The position numbers and the translations under genes were made by a program. Under the pieces are notes generated by a model. It was given only the letters and a program-made list of their open reading frames with translations. It was not told the origin of the DNA and made no database searches. A DNA stretch of 64,000 bases from Cacajao melanocephalus (Eukaryota; Chordata; Mammalia; Primates; Pitheciidae), in assembly GCA_963573385.1 (NCBI GenBank), contig CAUYLG010004905.1:124001-188000 (forward strand). Direction: 5' to 3'. This document shows positions 38,221 to 49,675 of this stretch, piece by piece. Each line of letters opens with the position of its first letter. Within the stretch, counting starts at the first letter, position 1.

Positions 38221-39690
38221 GCTTTACTGTAGCCAGCATATAGTGAAGTGTCGTACTTTTGTATTACCTGATGATCCCTACCTTTTAATTGGTGCTTATT
38301 TACCTGTAGATATTTTTCTTTATATATTATAGGTCATACAAATATATTTATATTTAATGTCATTATTGATGCAACTGGTTGAAAATATCCTAATTTGCTA
38401 TATTTTTCCATTTGCCCAGATATTTTTTCTTTTTTCTTTTTTTCTTGCCTTTTTTCCTGCCTTAATTTGAATTAAATCAGTATTTTCCTGCCTTAATTTG
38501 AATTAAATACCAATTTTATCTGTATTATTGCCTTACTAGCTATTTTTATTTTGTCATGATTGCTCATGGCTTACAATACACATGGTTAAATTACCACCGA
38601 CTACTTTCAGTAACATCCCACCCCTTCACCTCTCAGGTAAGAAACCTGCAACACTGTACATTCGTTTCCTCCCTTCTTTCTTTGCAGGAGTGTTGCCACA
38701 CACTTTACTTTCACATATGGTATAAACTCCATAATGCATCATTACTAGGTTTTATTTTAAAGAGTCAGTTATCTTTTAAAGATATTAAAATTTTATTTTC
38801 TATTTATTACATAGCATATCTATGGTTCTTTATATCCATCCAAATTTCTGACATTGATGATTTTCCTTTTGCTTGATAAGCATCCTTTAATATTTCTGTA
38901 ATGCTGATAATGAATTCTCTCAGATTTCCCTTATCTGAAGAGAAAAGGCCTCATTGTATCAGACTATTCAAAAAAAATTTTCACTAGAAATATAAAATTC
39001 TAGGTTGACTTGCTTTTTGTTTATCATTTTTCTCCAGGATAGAAGGATCTTGCTTCTTTGTCAACCAGCTTTCATACCTGCTGTGGCAATGTCTATTGCA
39101 ATTCTTATCTTTCTTCTGCTATACCTGCGTTTTTTTCTTTGTCTGCTTTTAAAGCTTTTCTCTTTATCATTGTTATTTAGCAATTTGATTATTTTGCGCC
39201 TTGGTGTGGTTGTATTTGTTTATTGCATTTAAAATTGATTGGATTACTTTGGTTTGAGGGATTATAATTTTCTTCAAATTTGGAAAAAAATTTTAGCCGT
39301 AATTTCTTCAAATGTTTTCTATTCCTCTACCACTTACTGGAACTCTATTACACCTATGTTAAATAGCTTGCTCTACATGTCATTGATGCTCTGCTGATTC
39401 TAATCTTTTCTCTCTGCACTTCATTTTGGATTATTTCTATTGCTACAATTTCAAGATCAATGATTTTTTTCTGTTACAATGTGTTATCTGCTATTTAATC
39501 TTACCCAGTTTATTTTTCATTTCAAATATTGTATTTTTCATCTTTAGACCTTCCATTGGATTTCTTTTATCTATCGTTCATATTTATCCTCATTATGTTT
39601 GTGTTTTCCTCAACATTCTTGAGTATCTGGACTATGTTTGTAATAGTTGTTTCAATGTTCTCTCCAGATAACTCCATCTTTCCTCATGTC
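38221..39690 (-). mobile_element. Old L1/HAL1 ORF1 region, antisense
   Basis: It reads backwards through L1 ORF1. A conserved ORF1p box is still legible on the minus strand at about 39191-39217 as T-T-P-R-R-K-I-I, where the family has T-T-P-R-H-I-I-V. The ORF1 C-terminal boxes lie near 38905-39010 (ATGAATTCTCTCAGATTTCC). Stops and indels are abundant. The endonuclease/RT core expected between this and the preceding ORF2 part is missing, as in HAL1-like or deleted elements. Confidence 0.8.
38452..38508 (+). repeat. Perfect 26-base direct repeat, 31-base period
   Basis: Bases 38452-38477 recur identically at 38483-38508 (TTTTCCTGCCTTAATTTGAA and the following six bases). It is a local tandem duplication inside an ancient L1, and its perfect identity means the duplication is much younger than the host element. 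Confidence 0.95.
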
Positions 39691-40500
39691 TAAATCTGTT
39701 GATTCAAAGGCTTGATTATTCTTCTGGATGTAAGTCATATTTTCCTGCTTCTTGGTGTGCCTAGTAATTTTGAATTGGATGCCAGACATTATGAATTTTA
39801 CGTTTTTGGCTTCTAGACTCTGTTGTACATATTCCTTTCCAACAAAAGTATTGAGCCCTGTCCTGGAAATCGTTGTTACTTGGAATTGATTTGATCCTTT
39901 CTAGATTTGCTTTTATGCTGTGATAGGGAAGGTCCAAAGCAACTTGAGCCAGGACTAATTTAATCACAATACTAAAATGATACCCCATTTGAGAAATATA
40001 CAAAATTCTTTATGCACCATGATGTCTTTCCTTTTAGATGAGGAGAACATAAGCTCCTTGGAACCCTGCATAATATCTGAGAATTTCCAGTAGTAGTTCT
40101 TTGGGTAGTTTCCTCTTACTGATGTATAAATTAAAGATTCCAGGGGATGGGACCCATTTGCCCACCTCCAGACTCCTTTCCAATTCCCTGCCCTGCATGT
40201 CATGGCTGCCTTGGACTCCCTGAACTAAGTTCTCTGTCTCCTCTACCAGCAAGATGGTTAGGCTCTTTTGAGGTTTCACTTCCTGTGCTGGGGCTTGAAA
40301 ACTGCCTCCAGGCAGTAACTCGGGACAATCTTAGGACTCACTTCTTTATTTCTTAAGGATCAGAATCCTATGCTTGCTGTCATCCAATGTCTGAAAACTG
40401 TCGTTTCAAATATTTTGTCTGGTTTTCAAATTTTTTAAAGGCAGGATGGTATATTTGGTCCATGTTATTAAATTGTTCCCAGAAGTAGAATTGTTTTTGT
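39691..40500 (-). mobile_element. Old L1/HAL1 5' region, antisense
   Basis: It continues the same element: GCCTAGTAATTTTGAATTGG, 'gccagacattatgaattttacg', 'cacttcctgtgctggggcttgaaaactgcctccagg' and CTTGCTGTCATCCAATGTCT match in order the reverse of the old L1/HAL1 5' end. The whole antisense element therefore spans about 3.9 kb from 36550. Confidence 0.75.
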
Positions 40501-40689
40501 TTGTTTCTTTCAGCTTTTTTCCTTCCTTTTTTCCTTCTGAAACATACCTCATGTGTCATTCCCACTGGGAAACTCCTACTGACCACATTTTTCCAACTGA
40601 GTCAAGTTCCCACTCCATGCGTTTCCGTTTGTAGAGATTGTAGTTATGACACTGATTTTACATTGCATGCTGAGCTTTGGTATACTTTT
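40501..40689. other. Unique sequence
   Basis: Pyrimidine-rich at the start. No repeat was recognised. Confidence 0.4.
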
Positions 40690-40800
40690 CTGTATCACTG
40701 TATAATGTGCTCCTTAAGGGCAGGAACTGGCATGTATTTATCTTATTCATCCCTGTGGCCTCAGTACTAGGGTATCAGCTGTATTGGATTGACTAGATCA
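40690..40800 (+). mobile_element. L2 3' end, sense fragment
   Basis: ATGTGCTCCTTAAGGGCAGG, then 'cttattcatccctgtggcctcagtactaggg' match the L2 3' end (GCTCCTTGAGGGCAGGG, then CTGTATCCCCAGTGCCTAG). Confidence 0.7.
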
Positions 40801-40859
40801 AATGTTACTCCACAACAAACAAACAGCTTGAATTATTCTATCTTGTCTACATAGAAACA

Positions 40860-41420
40860 CACATATCTCATCTTAGTATTCAAGACCGTTGGCAACATGG
40901 CTTAATTCATTATCATAGTCTGACCTCTCTCACAAGAGCCTTATGGCCCAGCAAAGTGTAAGCCCACAATTTATAAAAAACAGCATCGCCCTCCTGCCCC
41001 TGGCCCTTTTTTAAATGTAATCTATTCCACCTGTAATGTCCTTTTCCACCAATCCTATCTATCAAAATTGTTTTCTTTAACGTGCATGTTAAATACCACA
41101 TATTCCCTAATGCTTATGCTGGTTGACCAGCATTTGTAATACCCTCCCAATTTATTTACCCTGGACATGTGCCCTATTTTATCTTTCCTGTTATATACAT
41201 TTCTCTCTATTTTATCATAGTCTATGCATTTCCCATTCTATGAATGTTTCCTATTCCATCATATTATTCCACGGCTGTGTTAGGCTTACCTAAAGCCCAA
41301 CCCAATTCGCCTATCTTCATTCAACTGGATTTTTCTCTCTTTAAGGTAAAAATTATGTGTTTCTTTTATTTAGGAGCTATATTTAAAATGGTAGGCATTC
41401 AATAAGTATTTAATAAAACA
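40860..41420 (+). mobile_element. L2 LINE, sense, ORF2 tail to 3' end
   Basis: It follows L2 in sense: 'ggcttaattcattatcatagtctgacctctctcac', 'gtaatgtccttttccaccaatcc', 'acgtgcatgttaaataccacatattccc', and the terminus 'ggtaggcattcaataagtatttaataaaac' (41391-41420). It is the opposite strand to most L2 pieces in this window. No frame survives. Confidence 0.65.
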
Positions 41421-41464
41421 TGGATATCAATCTTAGAAGATTTTTTGGTGTTGTGATTGTTAGT

Positions 41465-42810
<1,346 letters not shown>

Positions 42811-42985
42811 GTCCAATTGATCTATTTTTTATCATTTATGATTTTGGTGTCATATCAAAAAAACTTTCATCTAACCCGAGATCAAGCATATTATCTCTTA
42901 TGTTTTCTTCTAAGAGTTTTGTAGTTTAAACTTTGTGACTATAATTCACTTTGAGTCAATTTTCTTTATGTTGATTATTTTTGAA
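42811..42985 (-). mobile_element. L1M-type LINE, antisense, part 2
   Basis: It resumes the interrupted L1M with GTCCAATTGATCTATTTTTT, 'ttttggtgtcatatc', TCTTATGTTTTCTTCTAAGA and 'ttcactttgagtcaattttc'. Confidence 0.88.
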
Positions 42986-43147
42986 CTTCTCTCCTTGAAA
43001 GATAGTCAGAAAAGGTGACATCACATTAAGTCAAATGCAAAGAACTAAATAATTTTAGAATTATAAAAATATGCAAAAATATTTACATAAATGTTATATT
43101 TCTTTCTTAGCAGAATTCTAGAGCCCATAAAACTTATGCTTTAAAAA

Positions 43148-43508
43148 GTTTGATTTTTGTAGGCATATATGGCACAAACGACAATTACTTTTTTTTTTTT
43201 AAGACGGAATCTCACTCTGTCACCAGGCTGGAGTGCAGTGGCACAATCTCTGCTCACTGCAACCTCTGTCTCCCGTGTTCAATGGATTCTCTGCCCTAGC
43301 CACCTGAGTAGCTAGGACTAAAGGCATGTGCCACCACACCCAGCTAACTCTTGTATTTTTAGTAGAGATGGAGTTTCATATGTTGGCCAGGATGATCTCT
43401 ATCTCTTGACCTCATGATCCACCCACCTTAGCCTCCCAAAGTGCTGAGATTACAGGTGTGAGCCACCATGCCTGGCCAAAAACTGCAATTACTTTTACAC
43501 CAACCTAA
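43148..43508 (-). mobile_element. MADE1 MITE carrying an Alu insertion
   Basis: The right part after the Alu, AAAAACTGCAATTACTTTTA then CACCAACCTAA (43478-43508), is the exact style of one MADE1 end. On the other side, 'tttttgtaggcatatatggcacaaacgacaattactt' (43154-43190) fits the centre of MADE1. GCAATTACTTTT appears on both sides because it is the Alu target duplication. The palindrome that could make a miR-548-like hairpin is broken. Strand assignment is arbitrary for a palindromic element. Confidence 0.75.
43191..43477 (-). mobile_element. AluS-type SINE, antisense, inside MADE1
   Basis: T tail at about 43189-43200, AAGACGGAATCTCACTCTGT, the middle TTGTATTTTTAGTAGAGATG, and the left arm ending GTGAGCCACCATGCCTGGCC. 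Duplications AAACGACAATTACTTTT (left) and AAAACTGCAATTACTTTT (right) come from the MADE1 host. Confidence 0.95.
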
Positions 43509-43937
43509 TATTTTAAAAGATCAATAGGACTGACATTCCCAAGACCTCTGAATAGCACTGTAACTCCACCTTCCTCCTTCACTTTAGTAGCACTTACAGT
43601 GAGCATTGGATGGAGGAAAGTTCGTTCACATGAAGAAGTTGCTAGATGCGTACATCACATCACACCATGTCACAGAGTGAAGGACAGGGCCACAGTGGTT
43701 TTAGGTCCCACAGTGACACTGTGCCATTTGCTTTTCCTTGGAAAATGACCTATTCCCTTCTAAAATGACTTATTTAAAACTCTTCAATTGACCCCACATT
43801 TTACCTTGGAATGTGCCTCAGAAGCTGCCTACATGCCATAGCGAACTCCAAGCAGTTGCTTGTAATTCCTGACATCCACCTAATGTGTATAGACTATTGT
43901 CTATGTGGAAGAAGGCTGAATCTTCTGGAATTCTGTG
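43509..43937. other. Unique sequence
   Basis: No repeat was recognised. The start just follows the MADE1 end. Confidence 0.45.
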
Positions 43938-44232
43938 TTTTTTTTTTTTTTTTTTGAGACGGAGTTTCACTCTTGCCCCCAGGCTGGAGTGCAATGATGT
44001 GGTCTTGGTTCACAGCAACCTCTGCCTCTTGGGTTCAAGCGATTCTCCTTGTCTCAACCTCCTGGGTAGCTGGGATTACAGGTGCCAGCTACTGCACCAA
44101 GCTATTTTTTTTAGTAGAGACAGGGTTTTGCCATGTTGGCCAGGCTGGTCTTGAACTTCTAAAGTCAGGTGATCTGCCCGTCTCAGCCTCCCAAAGTGCT
44201 GAGATTACAGGTATGAGCCACCGCACCCGGCC
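43938..44232 (-). mobile_element. AluS-type SINE, antisense
   Basis: T tail 43938-43955, GAGACGGAGTTTCACTCTTG, 'ttttttagtagagacagggttttgccatgttgg', ending TGAGCCACCGCACCCGGCC. Plus-strand frames of 89 and 107 codons in it are antisense Alu reads. No clear target-site duplication was found. Confidence 0.95.
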
Positions 44233-44812
44233 TACTAGTATATGTTTAAATCACCATGTTATCCAAGCGATTACATCACAAACATATTATGACTAATATC
44301 TAGTTATTACAATTTGTTGTTCCATTTCAATAAATTAAAAAAATTAGTATGGTACAAAAATTAATTTAATAGAGTAAAAAAGATTCAAGTTGCAAAGTAT
44401 CTTTCTAGAAAAAGAGATTCAAGTGTGAATGGGGGAGAAACAGGGAAAATGAGCGTAAGGTGACATGTACAAGAAAATTGTGACTCTGGTGCCTGAGTCA
44501 AAAGGAACAGGGAAGAACACAAAGAAAGAAGCAGCTGAGGACTCATTAGCATTAATAAATATTTAAAAGATGTTTGTGATGCGAGTGGTTTTTAGTGTTA
44601 AAAAATCTTAAGTTAGTGATTTTTATGACAATAAAAGTTGTCATTTCAAAGATACAGACATTTTCAGTACTTTCATCTGGATTAACCCTCTATTATATAT
44701 GTTAAAGATTTTCCAGAATAAAAAATTTTAGACCTTACAACGAAAAACACTATTTGGGTCAGTTTCAAGTTGTATCACCACAGTTCTATGTAAAACTAAA
44801 AATAAGAAAAAA
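44233..44812. other. Unique sequence
   Basis: Nothing was recognised. Confidence 0.45.
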
Positions 44813-45111
44813 GGCCTGGTATGGTGGCTCACGCTATAATCCCAACACTCTGGGAGGCTAAGGCAGGTAGGTCACTTCAGCTCAAGAGTTCAAGACCAAC
44901 CTGGGCATCACAAGCAGACCCCATCTGTACAAAAACAAACAAACAAACAAACAAATTAATCAGGTGTGGGGGTACATGCCTGTGATTCCAGCAACTCAGG
45001 AGGCTGAGCCTAGGAGGCAGAGGTTGTAGTGAGCCGTGGTTGCACCAGTGCACTCCAGCCTGGGCAACAGAGTGAGGCTTTCTCTTAAAAACTAAAAAAT
45101 AAAAATAAATA
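44813..45111 (+). mobile_element. AluJ-type SINE, sense, with AAAC expansion and right-arm deletion
   Basis: GGCCTGGTATGGTGGCTCAC at the start and J-type 'gtcacttcagctcaagagttcaagaccaacctgggcatc'. The linker has become (AAAC)n at 44933-44956. The right arm lacks about 25 bases after AGGAGGCTGAG. The tail is a mixed A-rich AAAAATAAAAATAAATAAG. This is the last Alu in the window. Confidence 0.92.
44933..44956 (+). repeat. (AAAC)n microsatellite in Alu linker
   Basis: Five to six AAAC units in the A-rich middle of the AluJ. Confidence 0.92.
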
Positions 45112-48100
45112 AGCAAAAAGCAAAAGATGGGCTAGTTCCTTAGCTAGCCCACTGTTTTTATTACCTTCCTCTATTGTCTTTTTTACATCTTGTATACAGT
45201 TATTGCAAATGTGCTTAAATTTTCTGCATTTTATTTTACACAATCAAGGACAAAGGTAGAGTAATTTCTATTTCTTCATGTATCATCCTCAGATAGGAAT
45301 TCCAATCAATTGAAGACAAACTGAGCGTGCATGTTTGACCACCATCTGTGTAGTGCACTCTGAAACGTCTCCATTTTCAGTTCGCTAGCTTCCTTCAGTG
45401 ACTACATTTGTATAGTGTGACACATTAGTGCTGGAATTTTTCTCCAACTAGTATGCCCAGGATCTATAGCAGACAAATGAAGTCTTAGATCTGTTTCTCA
45501 CTCCGTATTGCTGCCAACTCCCTGATGGAGATGCCGGTCTTTTTTATCATTCCAATCTAAATTTCAGCTTTTTATAAGTGTTTTATTTTTGCTAGCATTT
45601 TGCTTTTGCACTCACTGATTTAACGTGCTTTCACGTGGAATCCTCAGCTTTCCTCACAAATACAGTTTCTGGAAAAGTTACATTTTGCTAACCTCTTTTG
45701 ATTCCAGTGGACTCATTTTTCTCTCCTATGCAAATTTGCCTTTTGCTTCCTTTTGGTATATCAGTTTGTAAATGTTAGATGTCAACTTGGATGCCAGAAT
45801 TTTTTTCAGTACATACACAGTCTCTTTGTAAAATTAATAAATGAACTGAAGGTGTTAGACAAAAAGAGCTAAAAATTATTTTTTAATCGAATGGCTTTAT
45901 TGTAGTTGTCGATTGTCACGGATACATTTTCCATTGGCTTGCTCTGGTTGTATCGTAAACTTTGATTTGGTGTGATGCAATGCTATGCTTACTGGCATAA
46001 GAGTACAATATAATCTCGGTAATATTTGAACTGAAATAAACATCATTACAGTTTCACAATCAGAATCACTAAATTCTCTTTTTTTCATATACATATGAAA
46101 GAAAAAAATGTGCATCTCTCTCCACATATATATAATATGACTTGTGATTACTGCTACTTTTACAAATTATTGTGGCAATTAGAAAACAATGTTTTAACTT
46201 TGGCTCAAATATAATATTCCTACTTGGACAGAAATGAAGCTTGTTTATAAGCAATCAGTTTTAAAAACATTTACTCATAACACTTATATATTTTTTCTAA
46301 GAAACTGGGTCCAGGAACAGTTTTGAATATCATTATAGTTAAGGGTAGTAACCCACAGTTCATGGCCAGAAGAGCAAGCTGTTGGAAAAGCTGTAAGCCA
46401 TTTTGAAGTATCTGTAGTCTTGCATAAATATAACTAACTACCAATTCCAGAAAATTGTTGTGAATAATTAAGTAAAAATTAATTTGTCTGGTTATTTTCC
46501 TGTTATGTTAAAATAACAGTATTATACAGATTTCCCTTTAATGATGATATTCAAAGAGGAATGAGTGAGTAAAATCATTAAATTGTTATACCTGAGACTT
46601 GCTATCTTTATGCTTAAACCTTTAAAACATCACTTAATTATAATCCCAGAGTCATTTTATGTACAGATACAAGAAAACAGTTGACCCTGCATTATTTCCT
46701 TATTATTATGTCTCATTATTATGTATAGCACAAAGTATCACTCCAGTAGATATGATTCATCTCAGATCATAACATATGCAGTAAGGAAATGTTTTCCTTC
46801 CCAACATGTGACTGTGTCTTCTCTCTGCCAATTCACAGTGCAAGTTTTACTAATTGAGAAAAATGAAAGATAGCTTCATCTATGAAGTCTGTAAAAAAAA
46901 AATTATTCAAAGGAACTATTCTATTTACTGATGTTTTAAATAAATTATTCTAAGATCAAATCAGGAATTTTCAACTATGCAATGTTAGCTTTTATAGAGA
47001 GAAAATAGTTTAAATATGTTCGGTCATTATCAGTTTACTGAGTCTTTGTGAAGAATAAATTTGGAGTAAAATGTATGTTTCAGCTTTTGAAAGCCCTCTT
47101 TTAAACTCTTCCAGTTTTAATACACAAAACATATATATTACTGGAGTTTGTTTTACATTATGTGCTTGATGATAAGTTGTTTCCCTTGTAAAGTACTACT
47201 TTTCTGTCACTGTGGAATAAAAGCCTGGTCATTGAAATGTACCTTGTAAGGTTGCTCAGTGATGTAGTAACAAAATTCCAAAAACATGTGTTCCTTCTCA
47301 CTCTTAGAGCAGCATAACCTTGCATGAGCCCAGGCTGATTGGAACCTGCTGAAGCATTTCTTCTTCAGGATTTCCATTTTAAGGTTAAATGCCAATTTTT
47401 TTCCTCTGTCAAAGATCTTGGATTTAAACTTCTTCAACCTTTCTCTCTTTAGAAATATGTAAAAATTAATCAACCCTTTAGTAATATGATTTTCTAAAAG
47501 TATTTGCTATTCCCATTTTTTGTTCCTCTTTATTCCTATGATTTTGCCTTGAAAAGCCAAATTCTAACAGCCTACAATTTGGTGGGCTACAAAGCATGCC
47601 CACCAAGAGGCAACACTACAGGTTGTAAGGTAAAAAAAAGTTTTATCAAATACCAGTAATTTTACCTCCTTGACATGAAATAACTAATTTATTTGTCCCA
47701 GTTATTGTCTTACCTTTTGACATAATTTTTTTATCATTTATTGCATAATTTTCTTTGTTTTTTTTTTTTCTTAAGATAATAGAAAGGCCCCCATCAGCAC
47801 TGGCTACTGGGAACCTAAACAAAAGCAATGCATATTGATTTTTCTCATGCCCACTCCTTGACTGGCATGACAAATTACCTCATTAGCTTCCATGTTGTTA
47901 ATTTTAAGAGAACTTTAAGTATTGCATTTTTAATGATTAATAAAAACATTATTTTGAGGAAAAAGTAGAGTCTAGAATTTAGGTTTATCAATCTGAGTTC
48001 AAGTACATGACTTCAAGCAATAGAAGATGCAAACACAGATACATAGGATAATTCAATTCAAATTTCACATTCCACATCCATTTGTTAGAGATGATCACAT

Positions 48101-48379
48101 TTCTACTTACTGATTTAAGTCTTTTAATTATTTTATTTAAAACATTATTTTGCAATAGTCTATAGGAAGACTCAGGAACGGGAGCCCTGTTCCCTTCCCT
48201 TCAACTACTGAATTGGTAGTTGTATGGGCTGTTGTTCTGGGTATTTAAATGCAGTCATGGTGAGGTTAAGACAAACAAAGGAACAAACAAATACAACTTC
48301 GAACTTGTTTTATAAAAACCTGGGATCAAGTCTTGGATGCTCCTTTTGTTTTCACTTCCTAATCTCACCCAACTTCAGG
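45112..48379. other. 3.3 kb unique sequence
   Basis: No interspersed repeat was recognised. A T-run occurs at about 47757-47770. Short frames have no domain signature. Confidence 0.5.
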
Positions 48380-48910
48380 CATTTATAGGAAGAGGTACCC
48401 CAATGGGTACCTGTAGGTATTCTAATATTGGCTATATAGGGTTATAGGAGAGAAAAATACTAGCTTTTCCTTACCTATTGCAAGGTGCATGGCTGACATT
48501 TCTATAAGAAAATACATATTAACAAGAGCATACCAAATGTATTTAACCAAAGTTTTATGAAACATGTGAGTCTTCAGAAAGGTAAGACCTAAAGACCTAG
48601 AGACGGTTGTGTATTTTTATGGACAGTCATGCAGAAGTGTGATTGGGGACACAAGGGTATGATCTAATGGCAATAACCTGGGGGCAACTTAGCAAAGCTT
48701 ATTAGTTCAGATTCTTCTTAGTGTCCTTATGTGGCATTTTTTTCCCTCCAGGTGTAAGGCAGGACACTTGTCACATGGGGGTCTCTCTGGGAGAAAGGAG
48801 ACAGAAGGTCAAAGAGTGAGCTACCTGCTTTCACTATTTTCTCAATTTCCAAGGTGCCATATTTTGGGTATCGTGTTCTGAACCCCAACAAAGCCTACAG
48901 CCACCTGCCC
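48380..48910. mobile_element. Possible old LTR/ERV-derived block (unassigned)
   Basis: Phrases such as GGCAACTTAGCAAAGCTTAT, 'ggacacttgtcacatgggggtctc', GGTCAAAGAGTGAGCTACCT and GTGCCATATTTTGGGTATCG look like dispersed LTR or ERV-internal sequence, but I cannot name the family or define its ends. It could be unique DNA. Confidence 0.3.
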
Positions 48911-49438
48911 AGACCTGTCCAAAAATATGATATGTGTGAGTGTATTTACTTACTTAGTCATTGATTTATGAAAGGAAGTAGGAGGCTGTTTGACAAGTGC
49001 TTGAGAGAGAGGACAGTGGGGATGAAAACACAGGGGAAGTAGTAAGGCGCTGGATGGTATTATGGCAGAAGGTGGAAGGACCCTTATAACAAGACATTCA
49101 AGTGGCTGGAGAACTTGGGGGCCTGGGGGCAAGTTGTAATACCCCATGCGACAGAGGTATTCCCTTTACTTCAATATAGAATAGCAAGTAGAGAGCAGGA
49201 ATGGCAGAACCCCCAAAAGGCCTCTTTCTATAATGCCTGCAGCCAGGCTCCTCTTTGGAAGAAGAGGCCAGTTAAAGGGATGATTCCTGAGCACAGGAGA
49301 GGTGCCTTCTGGAAGCTGGGGCAAGGACAGGAAATCCTCCTTACAAGGAAGTGGGAGTATGGGCATGTTCTTGTTCTTTGAGTTATTCGGGGTAGGAACA
49401 TGGGGTCTTTGTCTGTTTCATTGTGTTTTGGGTAATAA
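48911..49438. other. Unique sequence, purine-rich
   Basis: No repeat was recognised with confidence. Overlapping frames of 66-98 codons on both strands at 49115-49524 have no domain signature. Confidence 0.45.
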
Positions 49439-49675
49439 CGCAGCATAAAAGTTAAGAGCCCCACCCTGTAGCAAGCCTGCTGGGTTGAACCTGGGCTCTT
49501 CTCCCTCCTAATTATGTCTATCATGGGAAGTTACCTACACAGTCTGTGCCTTGGTTTCCTTGCAGAACAATAGAAATAATTATATCTGTTATAAAGAGAA
49601 TTCTTGTAAGAATAAATTGAATTAATGCATTTTAGAAGAGCGCTTGTGCAAACTCCGGTCGTAACAGTAGAGATA
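49439..49675 (+). mobile_element. MIR SINE, sense
   Basis: 'agcataaaagttaagagccccaccctg', GGTTGAACCTGGGCTCTTCT, 'gaagttacctacacagtctgtgccttggtttcct', 'aatagaaataattatatctg' and 'gaattaatgcattttagaagagcgcttg' are in MIR order over its length. Confidence 0.82.

Noticed and set aside
38634..38645. CAGGTAAGAA splice-donor match
   Set aside because: It lies within an old antisense L1 and has no credible upstream acceptor; strong donor matches of this kind are expected by chance.
43885..44296. Two overlapping plus-strand frames of 89 and 107 codons
   Set aside because: Antisense AluS reading. Such peptides occur at many Alu loci and are not evidence of a gene.
49115..49147. G-rich segment considered as a G-quadruplex
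   Set aside because: Only two clear G5 runs plus shorter ones, without four suitably spaced tracts.
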